A program made the position numbers and the translations under genes. The notes beneath the pieces are model-generated. The model did not search any database and was not told the origin of the DNA. It saw only the letters and a program-made list of their open reading frames with translations. A stretch of 64,000 nucleotides of DNA from Agromyces sp. S2-1-8 (GTDB lineage: Bacteria > Actinomycetota > Actinomycetes > Actinomycetales > Microbacteriaceae), in the NCBI RefSeq assembly GCF_021129215.1, contig NZ_JAJOLP010000001.1, positions 310,001 to 374,000 of the forward strand. The letters are read 5' to 3'. The first letter of the stretch is position 1. Every line of letters begins with the position of its first letter. This document shows positions 19,198-27,769 of the stretch, piece by piece.

Positions 19198-20009
19198 CAG
19201 GCGCCGCCGCCCGGTACGCCGAAGAACTCCTCGAGCGTCGTGATGCCCTTCTCGTGCATCTCGGTCGCGAGCGGCACCCCGACGTAGCGGAAGTGCCACG
19301 ACTCGTGCGGGTAGCCCGTGATGTCGACCTTGTCGGCGGGGTAGCGCAGGATGAACCCGAATCGCCAGGCGTTCGCACGCACCCATTCGCCCTCGGCGGA
19401 GTCGTCCATGCACTCGAACGTGCAGCCGCCCTCGGTGCCGATGTCCATCGCGAGGCCGGTCTGATGCTCGGAGTGCCCCGGCGGGGCGGTCGTCGGGTCG
19501 CTGCCGTCGCCGTAGAGCTCGACCTGCGTGTCGTAGCTGCGGTAGGCGCTGTTCGAGGCCAGGTAGAAGTCGGCCTCGTCGGCCGCGGCGGCGAACATCG
19601 CGACGACCGCGTCGGACGCCTCCTGGCGCATCTCGGGCACCCAGCTGTGCGCGACGGGCACCTCGACGAGGTCGTCGGGAACGTAGTCCTGCGGGTTCAG
19701 CGGGCGCACCTGGTTGACGACGACCCAGATGCTGGCGGGGTCGTCGAGCGAGTGCGCCGTGCGATCGAAGGTGTCGACGCTCGCGGGCGGCGGCGCGGTC
19801 GCCGGCGCCGGCCGCGGCGTCGCACTCGCGGAGCCGGATGCCTCGGGGCCGCCGCCGGTGGCGCCGGCCGAGCCCGAACCGGCTCCGGCGACCGCGCCGA
19901 CCACGACGACGCTGATCGCCGCGAGGATCGCGATGAGCACGAGTGCCACGGTCATGCGCCGTCGCTGCACCGCCTCGTCGACGGCGGGAGGATCTGCGGG
20001 TTCGGACAC
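19197..20009 (-). CDS. M15 family D-alanyl-D-alanine carboxypeptidase (VanY-like)
   Basis: 270 residues: a short tail, one membrane anchor (about 20-42, VALVLIAILAAISVVVVGAV), a Ser/Ala/Pro linker and a zinc peptidase domain (about 90-265). The zinc site is visible as SEHQTGLAMDIG (SxHxxGxAxD) and GYPHESWHFRYVG (catalytic Glu and third ligand His). It would trim D-Ala from peptidoglycan stem peptides outside the membrane. GTG start, preceded by TAGAAT and 7 bases, looks leaderless; the ATG 27 bases upstream lies before the -10 box and would not be on such a transcript. Confidence 0.88.
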   Translation of the reverse strand: MSEPADPPAVDEAVQRRRMTVALVLIAILAAISVVVVGAVAGAGSGSAGATGGGPEASGSASATPRPAPATAPPPASVDTFDRTAHSLDDPASIWVVVNQVRPLNPQDYVPDDLVEVPVAHSWVPEMRQEASDAVVAMFAAAADEADFYLASNSAYRSYDTQVELYGDGSDPTTAPPGHSEHQTGLAMDIGTEGGCTFECMDDSAEGEWVRANAWRFGFILRYPADKVDITGYPHESWHFRYVGVPLATEMHEKGITTLEEFFGVPGGGA

Positions 20010-20016
20010 GCTGCCG

Positions 20017-20022
20017 ATTCTA
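20017..20022 (-). promoter_or_regulatory. Leaderless promoter -10 box (TAGAAT) of the M15 peptidase gene
   Basis: TAGAAT on the minus strand, 7 bases before the GTG at 20009, no Shine-Dalgarno in between. Confidence 0.55.
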
Positions 20023-20082
20023 CGCGCGGCGGGCATCGCCGCCGCCCCGGGCGGCGAACACCCACCGCGGCCGCGGCGCTGT

Positions 20083-20094
20083 GAGAGCGCTCTC
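20083..20094 (+). promoter_or_regulatory. LacI/CebR-type operator 1
   Basis: GAGAGCGCTCTC, a perfect 12-bp palindrome touching the upstream side of the TTGACA -35 box. Centre 58 bp upstream of operator 2. Confidence 0.75.
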
Positions 20095-20124
20095 TTGACA
20101 GCAGCAGAGATCGCGTCGTAGAGT
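20095..20124 (+). promoter_or_regulatory. Near-consensus promoter of the cellobiose transport operon
   Basis: TTGACA (20095-20100), 18-bp spacer, TAGAGT (20119-20124). Expected transcription start near 20131, giving a leader of about 90 bases that holds two operators and an AAAGGAG Shine-Dalgarno (20211-20217). Confidence 0.75.
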
Positions 20125-20137
20125 CACCTTCCGAAAG

Positions 20138-20155
20138 TGTGAGAGCGCTCTCACA
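20138..20155 (+). promoter_or_regulatory. LacI/CebR-type operator 2 (perfect 18-bp palindrome)
   Basis: TGTGAGAGCGCTCTCACA just downstream of the expected transcription start. It resembles the TGGGAGCGCTCCCA sites known for CebR/CelR in actinobacteria, so the LacI protein encoded at 25282 is the likely ligand-sensing repressor. Confidence 0.8.
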
Positions 20156-20161
20156 ATAGCG

Positions 20162-20175
20162 AGAGAGCGCTCTCT
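20162..20175 (+). promoter_or_regulatory. LacI/CebR-type operator 3
   Basis: AGAGAGCGCTCTCT, centre 22 bp (two helical turns) downstream of operator 2. Confidence 0.7.
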
Positions 20176-20222
20176 TGTTCCTGCATCATCCCCCATTCGA
20201 CCACGCACACAAAGGAGTGACC

Positions 20223-21542
20223 GTGAAGCTTTCACGACGCACCCGGGGCGCCGTCGCCATCGCCGGCGCGGCATCCATCGCACTGCTGGCCACCGCCTGT
20301 TCGACCGGCGGTGGCGCGAGCGCCGAGGGCGAGGACATCACCCTCACCGTCACCACGTTCGGCACCCAGGGCCTCGAGGGTCTGTACGAGCAGTACGAGG
20401 CCGACCACCCCGGCATCACCATCAAGGCCACCAACATCGACACCGGCGGCAACGCCCTCACCGACTGGCAGACGAAGCAGGCTGCCGGCGCGGGCCTTCC
20501 CGACGTGCAGGCCGTCGAAGAGGGCTGGCTGTCGAAGGTCATGCAGGTGAGCGACTCGTTCACCGACCTGCGCGACTACGGCGCCGACGACCTCAGCGAC
20601 CAGTGGGTCGACTGGAAGGTGAAGCAGGCCACCGACGCCGACGGCCGCATCATCGGCTACGGCACCGACATCGGCCCCGAGGGCCTCTGCTACAACGGCA
20701 AGCTCTTCGAGGAGGCCGGCCTGCCGAGCGACCGCGAAGGCGTGGCCGCCCTCTTCGGCGGCGAGGATGCCTCGTGGGAGAAGTTCTTCGAGGTCGGCAA
20801 GGCCTATCACGACAAGACCGGCAAGGCGTTCTACGACCAGTCGGGCTTCGTCTGGAACTCGATGGTCAACCAGCTGCCCGAGGGCTACTACACCGCCGAC
20901 GGCGAACTGAACGTCGAGGGCAACGCCGAGCTCGAGGCCCGATGGGCCCTGCTCGCGCAGGGCGCGGCCGACGGCCTCTCGTCGAACCAGACCCAGTGGG
21001 ACTGGGGCGGGGGCAAGGCGTTCACCGACGGCTCGTTCGCGACCTTCGTCTGCCCGGGCTGGATGCTCGGCGTGGTCAAGGGCCAGGTCGAGGCCGGCGG
21101 CGGCGACGCCACGACCGGCTGGGACTTCGCCGACGTCTTCCCCGGCGGCGCGGCCAACTGGGGCGGCGCGTTCCTGACGGTGCCGACCACCTCGAAGCAC
21201 CCGAAGGAGGCGGCCGAGCTCGCCGAGTACCTGACGAACGCGCAGTCGCAGGTCGCGGCCTTCCAGGCCGCCGGAACGTTCCCCTCGAACGTCGAGGCGC
21301 AGGCCGACGCCGGAGTGACCGGCGAGAGCGAACTGACCGCGTTCTTCAACGACGCACCGGTCGGCGAGATCCTCGGCTCGCGTGCCGAAGGTGTCGTGGC
21401 CCAGTACAAGGGACCGGACGACTCGGTGATCCAGGAGCAGGTCTTCGGCCCCTCGATCCAGGAGCTCGACTCGGGCAAGGCCGACGGCCCGACCGCGTGG
21501 CAGCACGCGCTCGACCTCCTCGACCAGCTGGTCCAGCAGTAG
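20223..21542 (+). CDS. CUT1 ABC transporter substrate-binding lipoprotein (CebE-like)
   Basis: 439 residues. A lipoprotein signal ends in LLATACSTG (lipobox Cys near residue 25). The rest is a family 1 extracellular solute-binding protein. It would capture cellobiose or other beta-glucosides at the outer face of the membrane and feed the two permeases that follow. The substrate is inferred from the operon (GH1 beta-glucosidase and CebR-type operators), as in the cebEFG-bglC cluster of streptomycetes. GTG start chosen because of the AAAGGAG Shine-Dalgarno 5 bases upstream; an upstream ATG would fall before it. A strong hairpin follows the stop codon. Confidence 0.88.
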   Translation: MKLSRRTRGAVAIAGAASIALLATACSTGGGASAEGEDITLTVTTFGTQGLEGLYEQYEADHPGITIKATNIDTGGNALTDWQTKQAAGAGLPDVQAVEEGWLSKVMQVSDSFTDLRDYGADDLSDQWVDWKVKQATDADGRIIGYGTDIGPEGLCYNGKLFEEAGLPSDREGVAALFGGEDASWEKFFEVGKAYHDKTGKAFYDQSGFVWNSMVNQLPEGYYTADGELNVEGNAELEARWALLAQGAADGLSSNQTQWDWGGGKAFTDGSFATFVCPGWMLGVVKGQVEAGGGDATTGWDFADVFPGGAANWGGAFLTVPTTSKHPKEAAELAEYLTNAQSQVAAFQAAGTFPSNVEAQADAGVTGESELTAFFNDAPVGEILGSRAEGVVAQYKGPDDSVIQEQVFGPSIQELDSGKADGPTAWQHALDLLDQLVQQ

Positions 21543-21561
21543 TCCGACCGGCGAAGTGAAC

Positions 21562-21593
21562 GCGGGCCCTTCGGAACGCTCCGAAGGGCCCGC
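21562..21593 (+). terminator. Perfect 14-bp hairpin between binding-protein and permease genes
   Basis: Arms GCGGGCCCTTCGGA (21562-21575) and its exact complement (21580-21593) with an ACGC loop, 19 bases after the stop and 19 before the next ATG. With no T-run and the operon continuing, it probably gives partial termination or protects the upstream mRNA, favouring excess binding protein over permease. Confidence 0.7.
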
Positions 21594-21612
21594 CTCACGA
21601 GAGGAACCCCGA

Positions 21613-22785
21613 ATGACTTCGACCATCACGCCGCCGGCGGAGGCGGCATCCCCCACGCCCTCGGGCGGCGCGAAGCACGACCGCACCGCGCACCGCACCG
21701 CACTCACCACCCGGCAGCGCCTCAGCCGCTGGGACGTGAGGTACTCCCCCTACCTCTACATCGCGCCGTTCTTCGTGCTGTTCGGACTCGTCGGGCTGTT
21801 CCCCCTCGGCTACACCTTCGTGGTGTCGCTGAACGACTGGAACCTGCTCACCGGCCCGGGCGAGTGGGTCGGCCTCGAGAACTTCGCCGCGGAGCTCCAG
21901 GACCCGCTGTTCTGGAACTCGCTGTTCAACACGTTCAGCATCTTCCTGCTCTCGGCGGTGCCGCAGCTCATCGCGGCGATCGTCATCGCCGCCGTGCTCG
22001 ACCAGAACATCCGCGCCAAGACCTTCTGGCGCCTGTCGGTCATCCTCCCCTACGTCGTGACGCCCGTCGCCGTCACCCTCATCTTCAGCAACGTCTTCGG
22101 CGAGAAGTACGGCCTCATCAACAACCTCCTCACGACGATCGGCGCCGATCCCGTGATGTGGAAGACCGAGACCCTCCCGAGCCACATCGCGATCGCGACC
22201 ATGGTCAACTGGCGCTGGACGGGCTACAACGCGCTCATCCTGCTCGCGGCGATGCAGGCCGTGCCGAAGGACATCCACGAGGCCGCCGCCATCGACGGCG
22301 CCGGCGCCGTGCGCCGCTTCTTCTCGGTCACGATCCCGAGCATCAAGCCCACGATCGTCTTCGTCATCATCACGGCGACGATCGGCGGCCTGCAGATCTT
22401 CACGGAGCCGAAGCTCTTCAACGCGACGAGCTCCGTGCCCGGCGGGCCGCAACGGCAGTACCAGACGACCGTGCTCTACCTCTGGGACCTCGCCTTCAAC
22501 CGGCAGGACTTCGGCAAGGCCTCGGCCGTCGCATGGCTGCTCTTCCTCATCATCGTCGCGATCGGGCTCGTGAACTTCTGGCTCTCGCGGCGCATCGCGG
22601 GAGCCGAGGCGAAGCGCACGAAGCGCAGCACCCGACGCAGGCTCGACGCCCACGCCGCGGCGCGCGCCGAGGCATCCGCCCTCACCGCCCGGGTCGGCGC
22701 CGGAGGCGTGACCGGGGCCATGGTGGCCGAGCCGATGCTCGACGACCCAGATCTCGACGAACCACGTCCGGAGGAACGCGCATGA
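21613..22785 (+). CDS. CUT1 ABC transporter permease (CebF-like)
   Basis: 390 residues with six membrane segments. The MalF-type permease domain holds the EAA loop HEAAAIDGAGAVRRFFSVTIP near residue 222, which contacts the ATPase. The C-terminal ~70 residues are a charged, low-complexity cytoplasmic tail (RRLDAHAAARAEAS). ATG start with an AGAGGA Shine-Dalgarno. It overlaps the next gene by ATGA. The 43-residue N-terminal tail before TM1 is longer than usual. Confidence 0.9.
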   Translation: MTSTITPPAEAASPTPSGGAKHDRTAHRTALTTRQRLSRWDVRYSPYLYIAPFFVLFGLVGLFPLGYTFVVSLNDWNLLTGPGEWVGLENFAAELQDPLFWNSLFNTFSIFLLSAVPQLIAAIVIAAVLDQNIRAKTFWRLSVILPYVVTPVAVTLIFSNVFGEKYGLINNLLTTIGADPVMWKTETLPSHIAIATMVNWRWTGYNALILLAAMQAVPKDIHEAAAIDGAGAVRRFFSVTIPSIKPTIVFVIITATIGGLQIFTEPKLFNATSSVPGGPQRQYQTTVLYLWDLAFNRQDFGKASAVAWLLFLIIVAIGLVNFWLSRRIAGAEAKRTKRSTRRRLDAHAAARAEASALTARVGAGGVTGAMVAEPMLDDPDLDEPRPEERA

Positions 22786-23678
22786 CCGCCACGAAGGCCG
22801 TCGTCACCCGCGACGCGATCAAGCCCGCGCGGTACGACGCACCCCGCAGGCGCTCGCTCGGCATCGAGCGCCGCCCGGGCTGGCTCACCTACACGCTGCT
22901 CGGCGTCTTCTTCGTCGCCGGGGCGTACCCGCTGTACTGGTCGTTCGTCATCGGCTCGAGCGACAAGTCGGCGCTCACCGACACCTGGCCGCCGCTCCTG
23001 CCGGGCGGCCAGTTCTGGACCAACGTCGGCGAGGTGCTCGACACCGTGCCGTTCTGGCTCGCGCTCGGCAACTCGATCATCGTCGCGAGCGTCATCACGC
23101 TCTCGGTCGTGAGCTTCTCGACGCTCGCCGGCTACGCGTTCGCGAAGCTGCGGTTCCGCGGCCGCGAGGGGCTCATGGTGTTCGTGATCGCGACGCTCGC
23201 GGTGCCGACCCAGCTCGGCATCATCCCGCTGTTCATGCTCATGAAGCAGTTCGGCTGGACGGGCACGCTCGGCGCCGTGATCGTGCCGACGCTCGTGACC
23301 GCGTTCGGCGTGTTCTTCATGCGGCAGTACCTGGTCGACGTCATCCCCGACGAGCTCATCGAGGCGGCGCGCGTCGACGGGGCGTCGATGATCAGCACGT
23401 TCTGGCACGTCGGCGTGCCGGCCGCCCGCCCGGCGATGGCGATCCTCGGGCTCTTCACCTTCATGACGGCGTGGACCGACTACCTCTGGCCGCTGCTCGT
23501 CGTGCCGCAGAACCCGACCCTGCAGGTGGCGCTGAGCCAGCTGCAGTCGGCCCGCTACGTCGACTACTCGGTGGTGCTCGCGGGCGCGGTGCTCGCGACG
23601 CTGCCACTGCTGATTCTCTTCATCATCGCCGGCAAGCAACTCATTTCAGGGATCATGGCAGGAGCAGTCAAGGGATGA
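22782..23678 (+). CDS. CUT1 ABC transporter permease (CebG-like)
   Basis: 298 residues, MalG-type permease with six membrane segments. The EAA loop is IEAARVDGASMISTFWHVGVP near residue 193. The C-terminus GKQLISGIMAGAVKG is characteristic of the family. ATG overlaps the previous stop; GAGGAA Shine-Dalgarno. No ATP-binding gene is present, so the transporter must share an ATPase (MsiK-type) encoded elsewhere. Confidence 0.92.
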   Translation: MTATKAVVTRDAIKPARYDAPRRRSLGIERRPGWLTYTLLGVFFVAGAYPLYWSFVIGSSDKSALTDTWPPLLPGGQFWTNVGEVLDTVPFWLALGNSIIVASVITLSVVSFSTLAGYAFAKLRFRGREGLMVFVIATLAVPTQLGIIPLFMLMKQFGWTGTLGAVIVPTLVTAFGVFFMRQYLVDVIPDELIEAARVDGASMISTFWHVGVPAARPAMAILGLFTFMTAWTDYLWPLLVVPQNPTLQVALSQLQSARYVDYSVVLAGAVLATLPLLILFIIAGKQLISGIMAGAVKG

Positions 23679-23704
23679 CCATCGGACTTCGAGAGGACCT
23701 GTCC

Positions 23705-25162
23705 ATGACCGACACGTCGACGGCCCCGGCGCGCGCGTTCCCCGAGACCTTCCTGTTCGGTGCGGCGACCGCCGCCTACCAGATCGAGGGCGCCGCGTTC
23801 GAAGACGGCCGCACCGCCTCGATCTGGGACGCGTTCTGCCGGGTGCCCGGCGCGGTGATCGGCGGCGACCACGGCGACGTCGCGTGCGACCACTACCACC
23901 GCATGCCGCAGGATGTCGCGCTCATGCGCGAGCTCGGACTGCAGACGTACCGCTTCTCGGCGTCGTGGTCGCGGGTGCGCCCCGACGGCGGCCCCGTGAA
24001 CCCCGCGGGCGTCGACTTCTACTCGAGACTGGTCGACGAGCTGCTCGGCGCCGGCATCAAGCCATGGCTCACGCTCTACCACTGGGACCTGCCGCAGGCG
24101 CTCCAGGAGCGCGGCGGCTGGACGGTGCGCGAGACGAGCGACCGGTTCACCGAGTACGCGCTCTCGCTGCACGACGTGCTCGGCGACCGGGTGACCGCGT
24201 GGACCACGCTCAACGAGCCGTGGTGCGCCTCGTTCCTCTCGTACACCGGCGGCGAGCACGCGCCGGGGCATCAGAGCATCGCCGAGGGCCTGCTCGCCGC
24301 GCATCACCTGCTGCTCGGCCACGGTCAGGTGGTGCGCGAGCTGCGGAGTCGCGACGCCGGGCTCGACCTCGGCATCACCCTCAACCACACGGTCGCCGAC
24401 CCCGCCGACCCGAGCGATCCCCGCGACCTCGACGCGGTGCGCCGGCTCGACGGGCAGTTCAACCGATGGTTCCTCGACCCGCTGTTCCGGGCGAGCTACC
24501 CGGCCGACATCGTCGCCGACATCCGCGAGGCGGATGCCGCGGCCGTCGACCGGTTCGAGGCGGCCGTGCGCGACGGCGACCTCGAGCTGATCTCGACGCC
24601 GATCGACGCGCTCGGCGTCAACTACTACCACGGAGACCTCGTCTCGGCGACGCCGCCGGCTCCGGCCGACACCCCGGTGCCGAGCGCCCCCGGCAACCCG
24701 CGCCCGACCCGCAGCCCGTACCCGGTCGCTCGCGACCTCTACAACGTCGAGCGCGGCCTGCCGCGCACGGCGCAGAACTGGGAGGTGCAGCCCGAGGGGC
24801 TCACCCGACTGCTGCGCCGCATCTGGGAGGAATACGCGGCCGCGGCCGGGGTCGAGCTCTACGTCACCGAGAACGGCGCGGCGTACGACGATGTCGTGTC
24901 GACCTCCGGCGGCGCCGCCGTCGTCGACGACGCCGACCGCGAGTCGTTCGTGCTCGCGCACCTCGCGGCGATCCTCGACGCGATCGAGCAGGGGGTGCCG
25001 GTCAACGGGTACTTCTACTGGTCGCTGCTCGACAACTTCGAGTGGGCGTGGGGGTATGCGAAGCGCTTCGGCATCGTGCGGGTCGACTACGACACCCAGG
25101 AACGCACGGTCAAGCGCAGCGGGCACGCGTACGCCCGCGTCATCCGCGACCGGGCGCTGTGA
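23705..25162 (+). CDS. GH1 family beta-glucosidase (BglC-like)
   Basis: 485 residues, cytoplasmic (no signal peptide), hydrolysing imported cellobiose or beta-glucosides to glucose. N-terminal FLFGAATAAYQIEGA is the GH1 signature. The acid/base is in TTLNEPWCASF near residue 175, the nucleophile in LYVTENGAAYDD near residue 387, and the aglycone-side motif YWSLLDNFEWAWGY near 438. Start 23705 is preferred for the GAGAGGA Shine-Dalgarno 7 bases upstream; an in-frame ATG at 23675, overlapping the previous stop, is the alternative. Last structural gene of the operon. Confidence 0.93.
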   Translation: MTDTSTAPARAFPETFLFGAATAAYQIEGAAFEDGRTASIWDAFCRVPGAVIGGDHGDVACDHYHRMPQDVALMRELGLQTYRFSASWSRVRPDGGPVNPAGVDFYSRLVDELLGAGIKPWLTLYHWDLPQALQERGGWTVRETSDRFTEYALSLHDVLGDRVTAWTTLNEPWCASFLSYTGGEHAPGHQSIAEGLLAAHHLLLGHGQVVRELRSRDAGLDLGITLNHTVADPADPSDPRDLDAVRRLDGQFNRWFLDPLFRASYPADIVADIREADAAAVDRFEAAVRDGDLELISTPIDALGVNYYHGDLVSATPPAPADTPVPSAPGNPRPTRSPYPVARDLYNVERGLPRTAQNWEVQPEGLTRLLRRIWEEYAAAAGVELYVTENGAAYDDVVSTSGGAAVVDDADRESFVLAHLAAILDAIEQGVPVNGYFYWSLLDNFEWAWGYAKRFGIVRVDYDTQERTVKRSGHAYARVIRDRAL

Positions 25163-25215
25163 TGGCCGGTCGGCCGAGCGGGCGCGCGGCGCCGCATCGA
25201 GACCACGCACCCGCC

Positions 25216-25246
25216 GGTCGAGGAGCGCGCAGCGCGTATCGAGACC
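25216..25246. repeat. Dispersed imperfect palindrome, second copy
   Basis: A 31-bp element beginning GGTCGAGGAGCGCGC and ending GCGTATCGAGACC, related to the copy at 3813-3839. It lies between the beta-glucosidase and LacI genes. A partial copy (GCATCGAGACC) sits just upstream at about 25193-25203. Confidence 0.6.
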
Positions 25247-25269
25247 GCGGGCCGCGGCGCCACGCGACC

Positions 25270-25275
25270 TAGACT
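25270..25275 (+). promoter_or_regulatory. Leaderless promoter -10 box (TAGACT) of the LacI gene
   Basis: TAGACT followed by 6 bases and ATG at 25282. This gives the repressor its own promoter, separate from the operon it probably controls. Confidence 0.6.
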
Positions 25276-25281
25276 GACGAC

Positions 25282-26325
25282 ATGGCGAAGGATGCCTCGG
25301 GGGGTGCCCCCACGCTCGAGATGGTCGCACGCGTCGCGGGAGTGTCGCGGGCGACGGTGAGCCGCGTCGTCAACGGCTCGCCGAAGGTGAGCCCCGAGGT
25401 CGCCGCAGCGGTCAACGACGCGGTCAAGCGCCTGCGCTACGTGCCGAACCGGGCGGCCCGCTCGCTCGCCAGCCGCTCGTCGAACGCGATCGCGCTCGTC
25501 GTGCCCGAAGACGTCACGACGTTCTTCGGCGACCCGTACTTCGCCGAGATCGTCAAGGGCATCATGAGCCGCATCGACGACAGCGACTACGTGCTCAACC
25601 TGCTCGTCGCCTCGAGCGATCCGCGGCACAAGACGCGTGCCTACCTCGAGTCGGGCGTCGTCGACGGCGCCCTCGTGATCTCGCACCACACGGGCGACGA
25701 GATCGTGCTCGCCGATTCGACGGTGCCGCTCGTCTTCGGCGGCCGCCCGGTCGACGGGCTCGTCGAGGGCGCGACCTACGTCGACGTCGACAACGAGGCG
25801 GCGGCCGAGGTCGGCACGCGCCACCTCATCGATCTCGGCCGGCGTCGCATCGGGTCGATCACCGGTCCACTCGACATGCGCGCGGGCGTCGACCGGCTCG
25901 ACGGGTACCGTGCGGCGGTCAGCGCGGCCGGGCTGCCCGACGACCTCGTCGAGTCGGGCGACTTCACCGCCGAGGGCGCCGCGGCCGCGACCCGTCGGCT
26001 GCTCGACCGGGTCGGCGCTTCCGCACGCGGGAGCGACGGCCCCGGCATCGACGCGTTGTTCGTCGCGAGCGACCTGATGGCGAGCGGCGCCCTCGCCGTG
26101 CTCGCCGAGCGCGGCCTGCGCGTGCCCGACGACGTGGCCGTGGTCGGCTTCGACGACAGTCCCGTCGCGACCCGCACCGCCGTGCCGCTGACGACCGTCG
26201 CCCAGCCGTCGGAGGAGCAGGGCCGCACGATGGCGGAGCTGCTCATCCGCCTCATCTCGGGCGACGACGACGTGCCGAAGCAGACGATCCTGCCGACGCG
26301 CCTCGTGGTGCGCGAGTCGGCGTAG
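25282..26325 (+). CDS. LacI family repressor (CebR-like)
   Basis: 347 residues. The N-terminal helix-turn-helix and hinge (TLEMVARVAGVSRATVSRVV, residues 10-30; PNRAARSLASR hinge near 55) precede a periplasmic-binding-like sugar domain. Its position after the cellobiose operon and the CebR-like operators (GAGAGCGCTCTC) in that promoter suggest it represses the operon until cellobiose or an oligomer binds. No copy of the operator is visible in its own promoter. Confidence 0.9.
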   Translation: MAKDASGGAPTLEMVARVAGVSRATVSRVVNGSPKVSPEVAAAVNDAVKRLRYVPNRAARSLASRSSNAIALVVPEDVTTFFGDPYFAEIVKGIMSRIDDSDYVLNLLVASSDPRHKTRAYLESGVVDGALVISHHTGDEIVLADSTVPLVFGGRPVDGLVEGATYVDVDNEAAAEVGTRHLIDLGRRRIGSITGPLDMRAGVDRLDGYRAAVSAAGLPDDLVESGDFTAEGAAAATRRLLDRVGASARGSDGPGIDALFVASDLMASGALAVLAERGLRVPDDVAVVGFDDSPVATRTAVPLTTVAQPSEEQGRTMAELLIRLISGDDDVPKQTILPTRLVVRESA

Positions 26326-26347
26326 GCCCCGGCGCCCTCGGCACCGG

Positions 26348-27769
26348 TCAGGCCCCGGCGAGCAGCCGCTCGACGAACCAGAAGAGCCCGACCGCGGCGA
26401 CCCCGAGCTCGATCCAGAGCGGCGAGCCCGGCAGCCGGCGACGCAGCAGCACGATGAGCGGGAACGTCACGGCGATGAGCACGAGCTGGGTCAGTTCGAT
26501 GCCCACGTTGAACACGAGCAGAGCGCCGAGCAGGCCCCACGAGAACGGCTCGTCGATGCCGAGCGCACCCGCGAAGCCGACGCCGTGCACGAGCCCGAAG
26601 ACGAAGACCACCGCGACCCGCACCCAGTCATCGCGCGAGAACCCGCGGGGCGGCGCGAGCACCGTCGGCAGCACCGTCACGGCCGTGCGCTCGCGGAGGG
26701 CGAGGCCCCGGCGCGGGCCGGAGCCCGAGGCGCCGCCCGGGTTCGGGGTGGCGCCCGGCCGGGCTCCTGCGGCCGCAGCGACCTCCCCGGTGCTCGCTGC
26801 GTTCCCGCGCCGTCTCAGCAGGCCGTCCAGACCTCCCCGGCTGCGTCGCGACGCCCAGACGCTCCAGAGCGCGACGGCGGCGATCGAGAACGCGATGACC
26901 GGCTCGACGAACGCGGGCGGCACGCTCACGAGCCCGAGCGCGGCGGCGATGAACGTCATCGAGTGCGCCACCGTGAATGCCGTCGCGACCACGACGATGT
27001 CGCGCAGGCGCCTCGCACCGACGATGAGGGCGATCAGGAACAGCAGGTGGTCGGGTCCGAAGAGCAGGTGCTCGGCGCCGAGGATCAGGAACTCGCCCAT
27101 CCGCGAGCCCCAGTCCTGCGTCGTCGTCATCGTCGGGCTCGTGTCGGTGTCGAGGTTCGCGACACCGGCTCCCGAGCCGAGGTCGTAGCTGACGATCGTG
27201 GTCGTCCTGCCGCCCGGTGCCGTTCCCGGGAACAGCTCGGTGCCGATCCGGTAGACGGCGGCGGCCGCGCCGACCTCAGACCGGCAGTCGGCGTCGATCA
27301 CGAGCCGGGCGTGCGGCACGCCGTCGCGGATCGTGATCGCGAACGGTTCGACGAGGGTGTTCGGGCAGGCCGCCCCAGCCGAGTCATCCCCCTCGACCGC
27401 GACCGAGTACCGCGGCAGGACGTACCCGAGCACCGTGTCGGAGTGGCGCTCGAGCACCTCGGTCGTGAGCTTCAGGGGATCGCGGCCCGACGCCTGCACG
27501 TCGGCGTACGCGTCGGCCTCGAACCCGGCGTCGTCCATCGCCCGCGCGCCGTCGGTCGCGAGCAGCACGTACTCGATCTCGAGCACGGTCCGCACGAGGC
27601 CGGGCTCGGGTTCGGTGACGTCGGCGAAGACGGTCGCGGCGTAGCTGTGCGCGGCCGCTGGGTCGGCCGGGGCGAGCACGGCCGACGCGAGTGCCCCGAC
27701 CGCGGCGACCGCGCAGAGGAGCGCACGCACGAGGCGCGCGCTCCCCCTGCGGCGTGGTTCAGGCCGCAC
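26348..27769 (-). CDS. HupE/UreJ family membrane protein with N-terminal exported domain
   Basis: 473 residues. A signal peptide (residues 1-40, RALLCAVAAVGALASAVLA) and an extracytoplasmic region (~41-210) precede a HupE/UreJ_2-type membrane domain. In that domain LILGAEHLLFGPDHLLFLIALIV (split near residues 230-253), TAFTVAHSMTFIAAALG and GLVHGVGFAGALG carry the family His residues thought to bind metal. A Gly/Ala/Pro-rich cytoplasmic loop lies at about 315-365. The GTG start overlaps the end of the phosphoesterase gene by 11 bases, so the pair is coupled. HupE proteins are linked to nickel handling, but this subgroup is uncharacterised. Confidence 0.78.
   Translation of the reverse strand: MRPEPRRRGSARLVRALLCAVAAVGALASAVLAPADPAAAHSYAATVFADVTEPEPGLVRTVLEIEYVLLATDGARAMDDAGFEADAYADVQASGRDPLKLTTEVLERHSDTVLGYVLPRYSVAVEGDDSAGAACPNTLVEPFAITIRDGVPHARLVIDADCRSEVGAAAAVYRIGTELFPGTAPGGRTTTIVSYDLGSGAGVANLDTDTSPTMTTTQDWGSRMGEFLILGAEHLLFGPDHLLFLIALIVGARRLRDIVVVATAFTVAHSMTFIAAALGLVSVPPAFVEPVIAFSIAAVALWSVWASRRSRGGLDGLLRRRGNAASTGEVAAAAGARPGATPNPGGASGSGPRRGLALRERTAVTVLPTVLAPPRGFSRDDWVRVAVVFVFGLVHGVGFAGALGIDEPFSWGLLGALLVFNVGIELTQLVLIAVTFPLIVLLRRRLPGSPLWIELGVAAVGLFWFVERLLAGA

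Noticed and set aside
21562-21593. Operon-ending terminator of the binding-protein gene
   Set aside because: No T-run, and the permease genes that follow have no promoter of their own, so full termination would silence them. Interpreted as an attenuating or stabilising hairpin.
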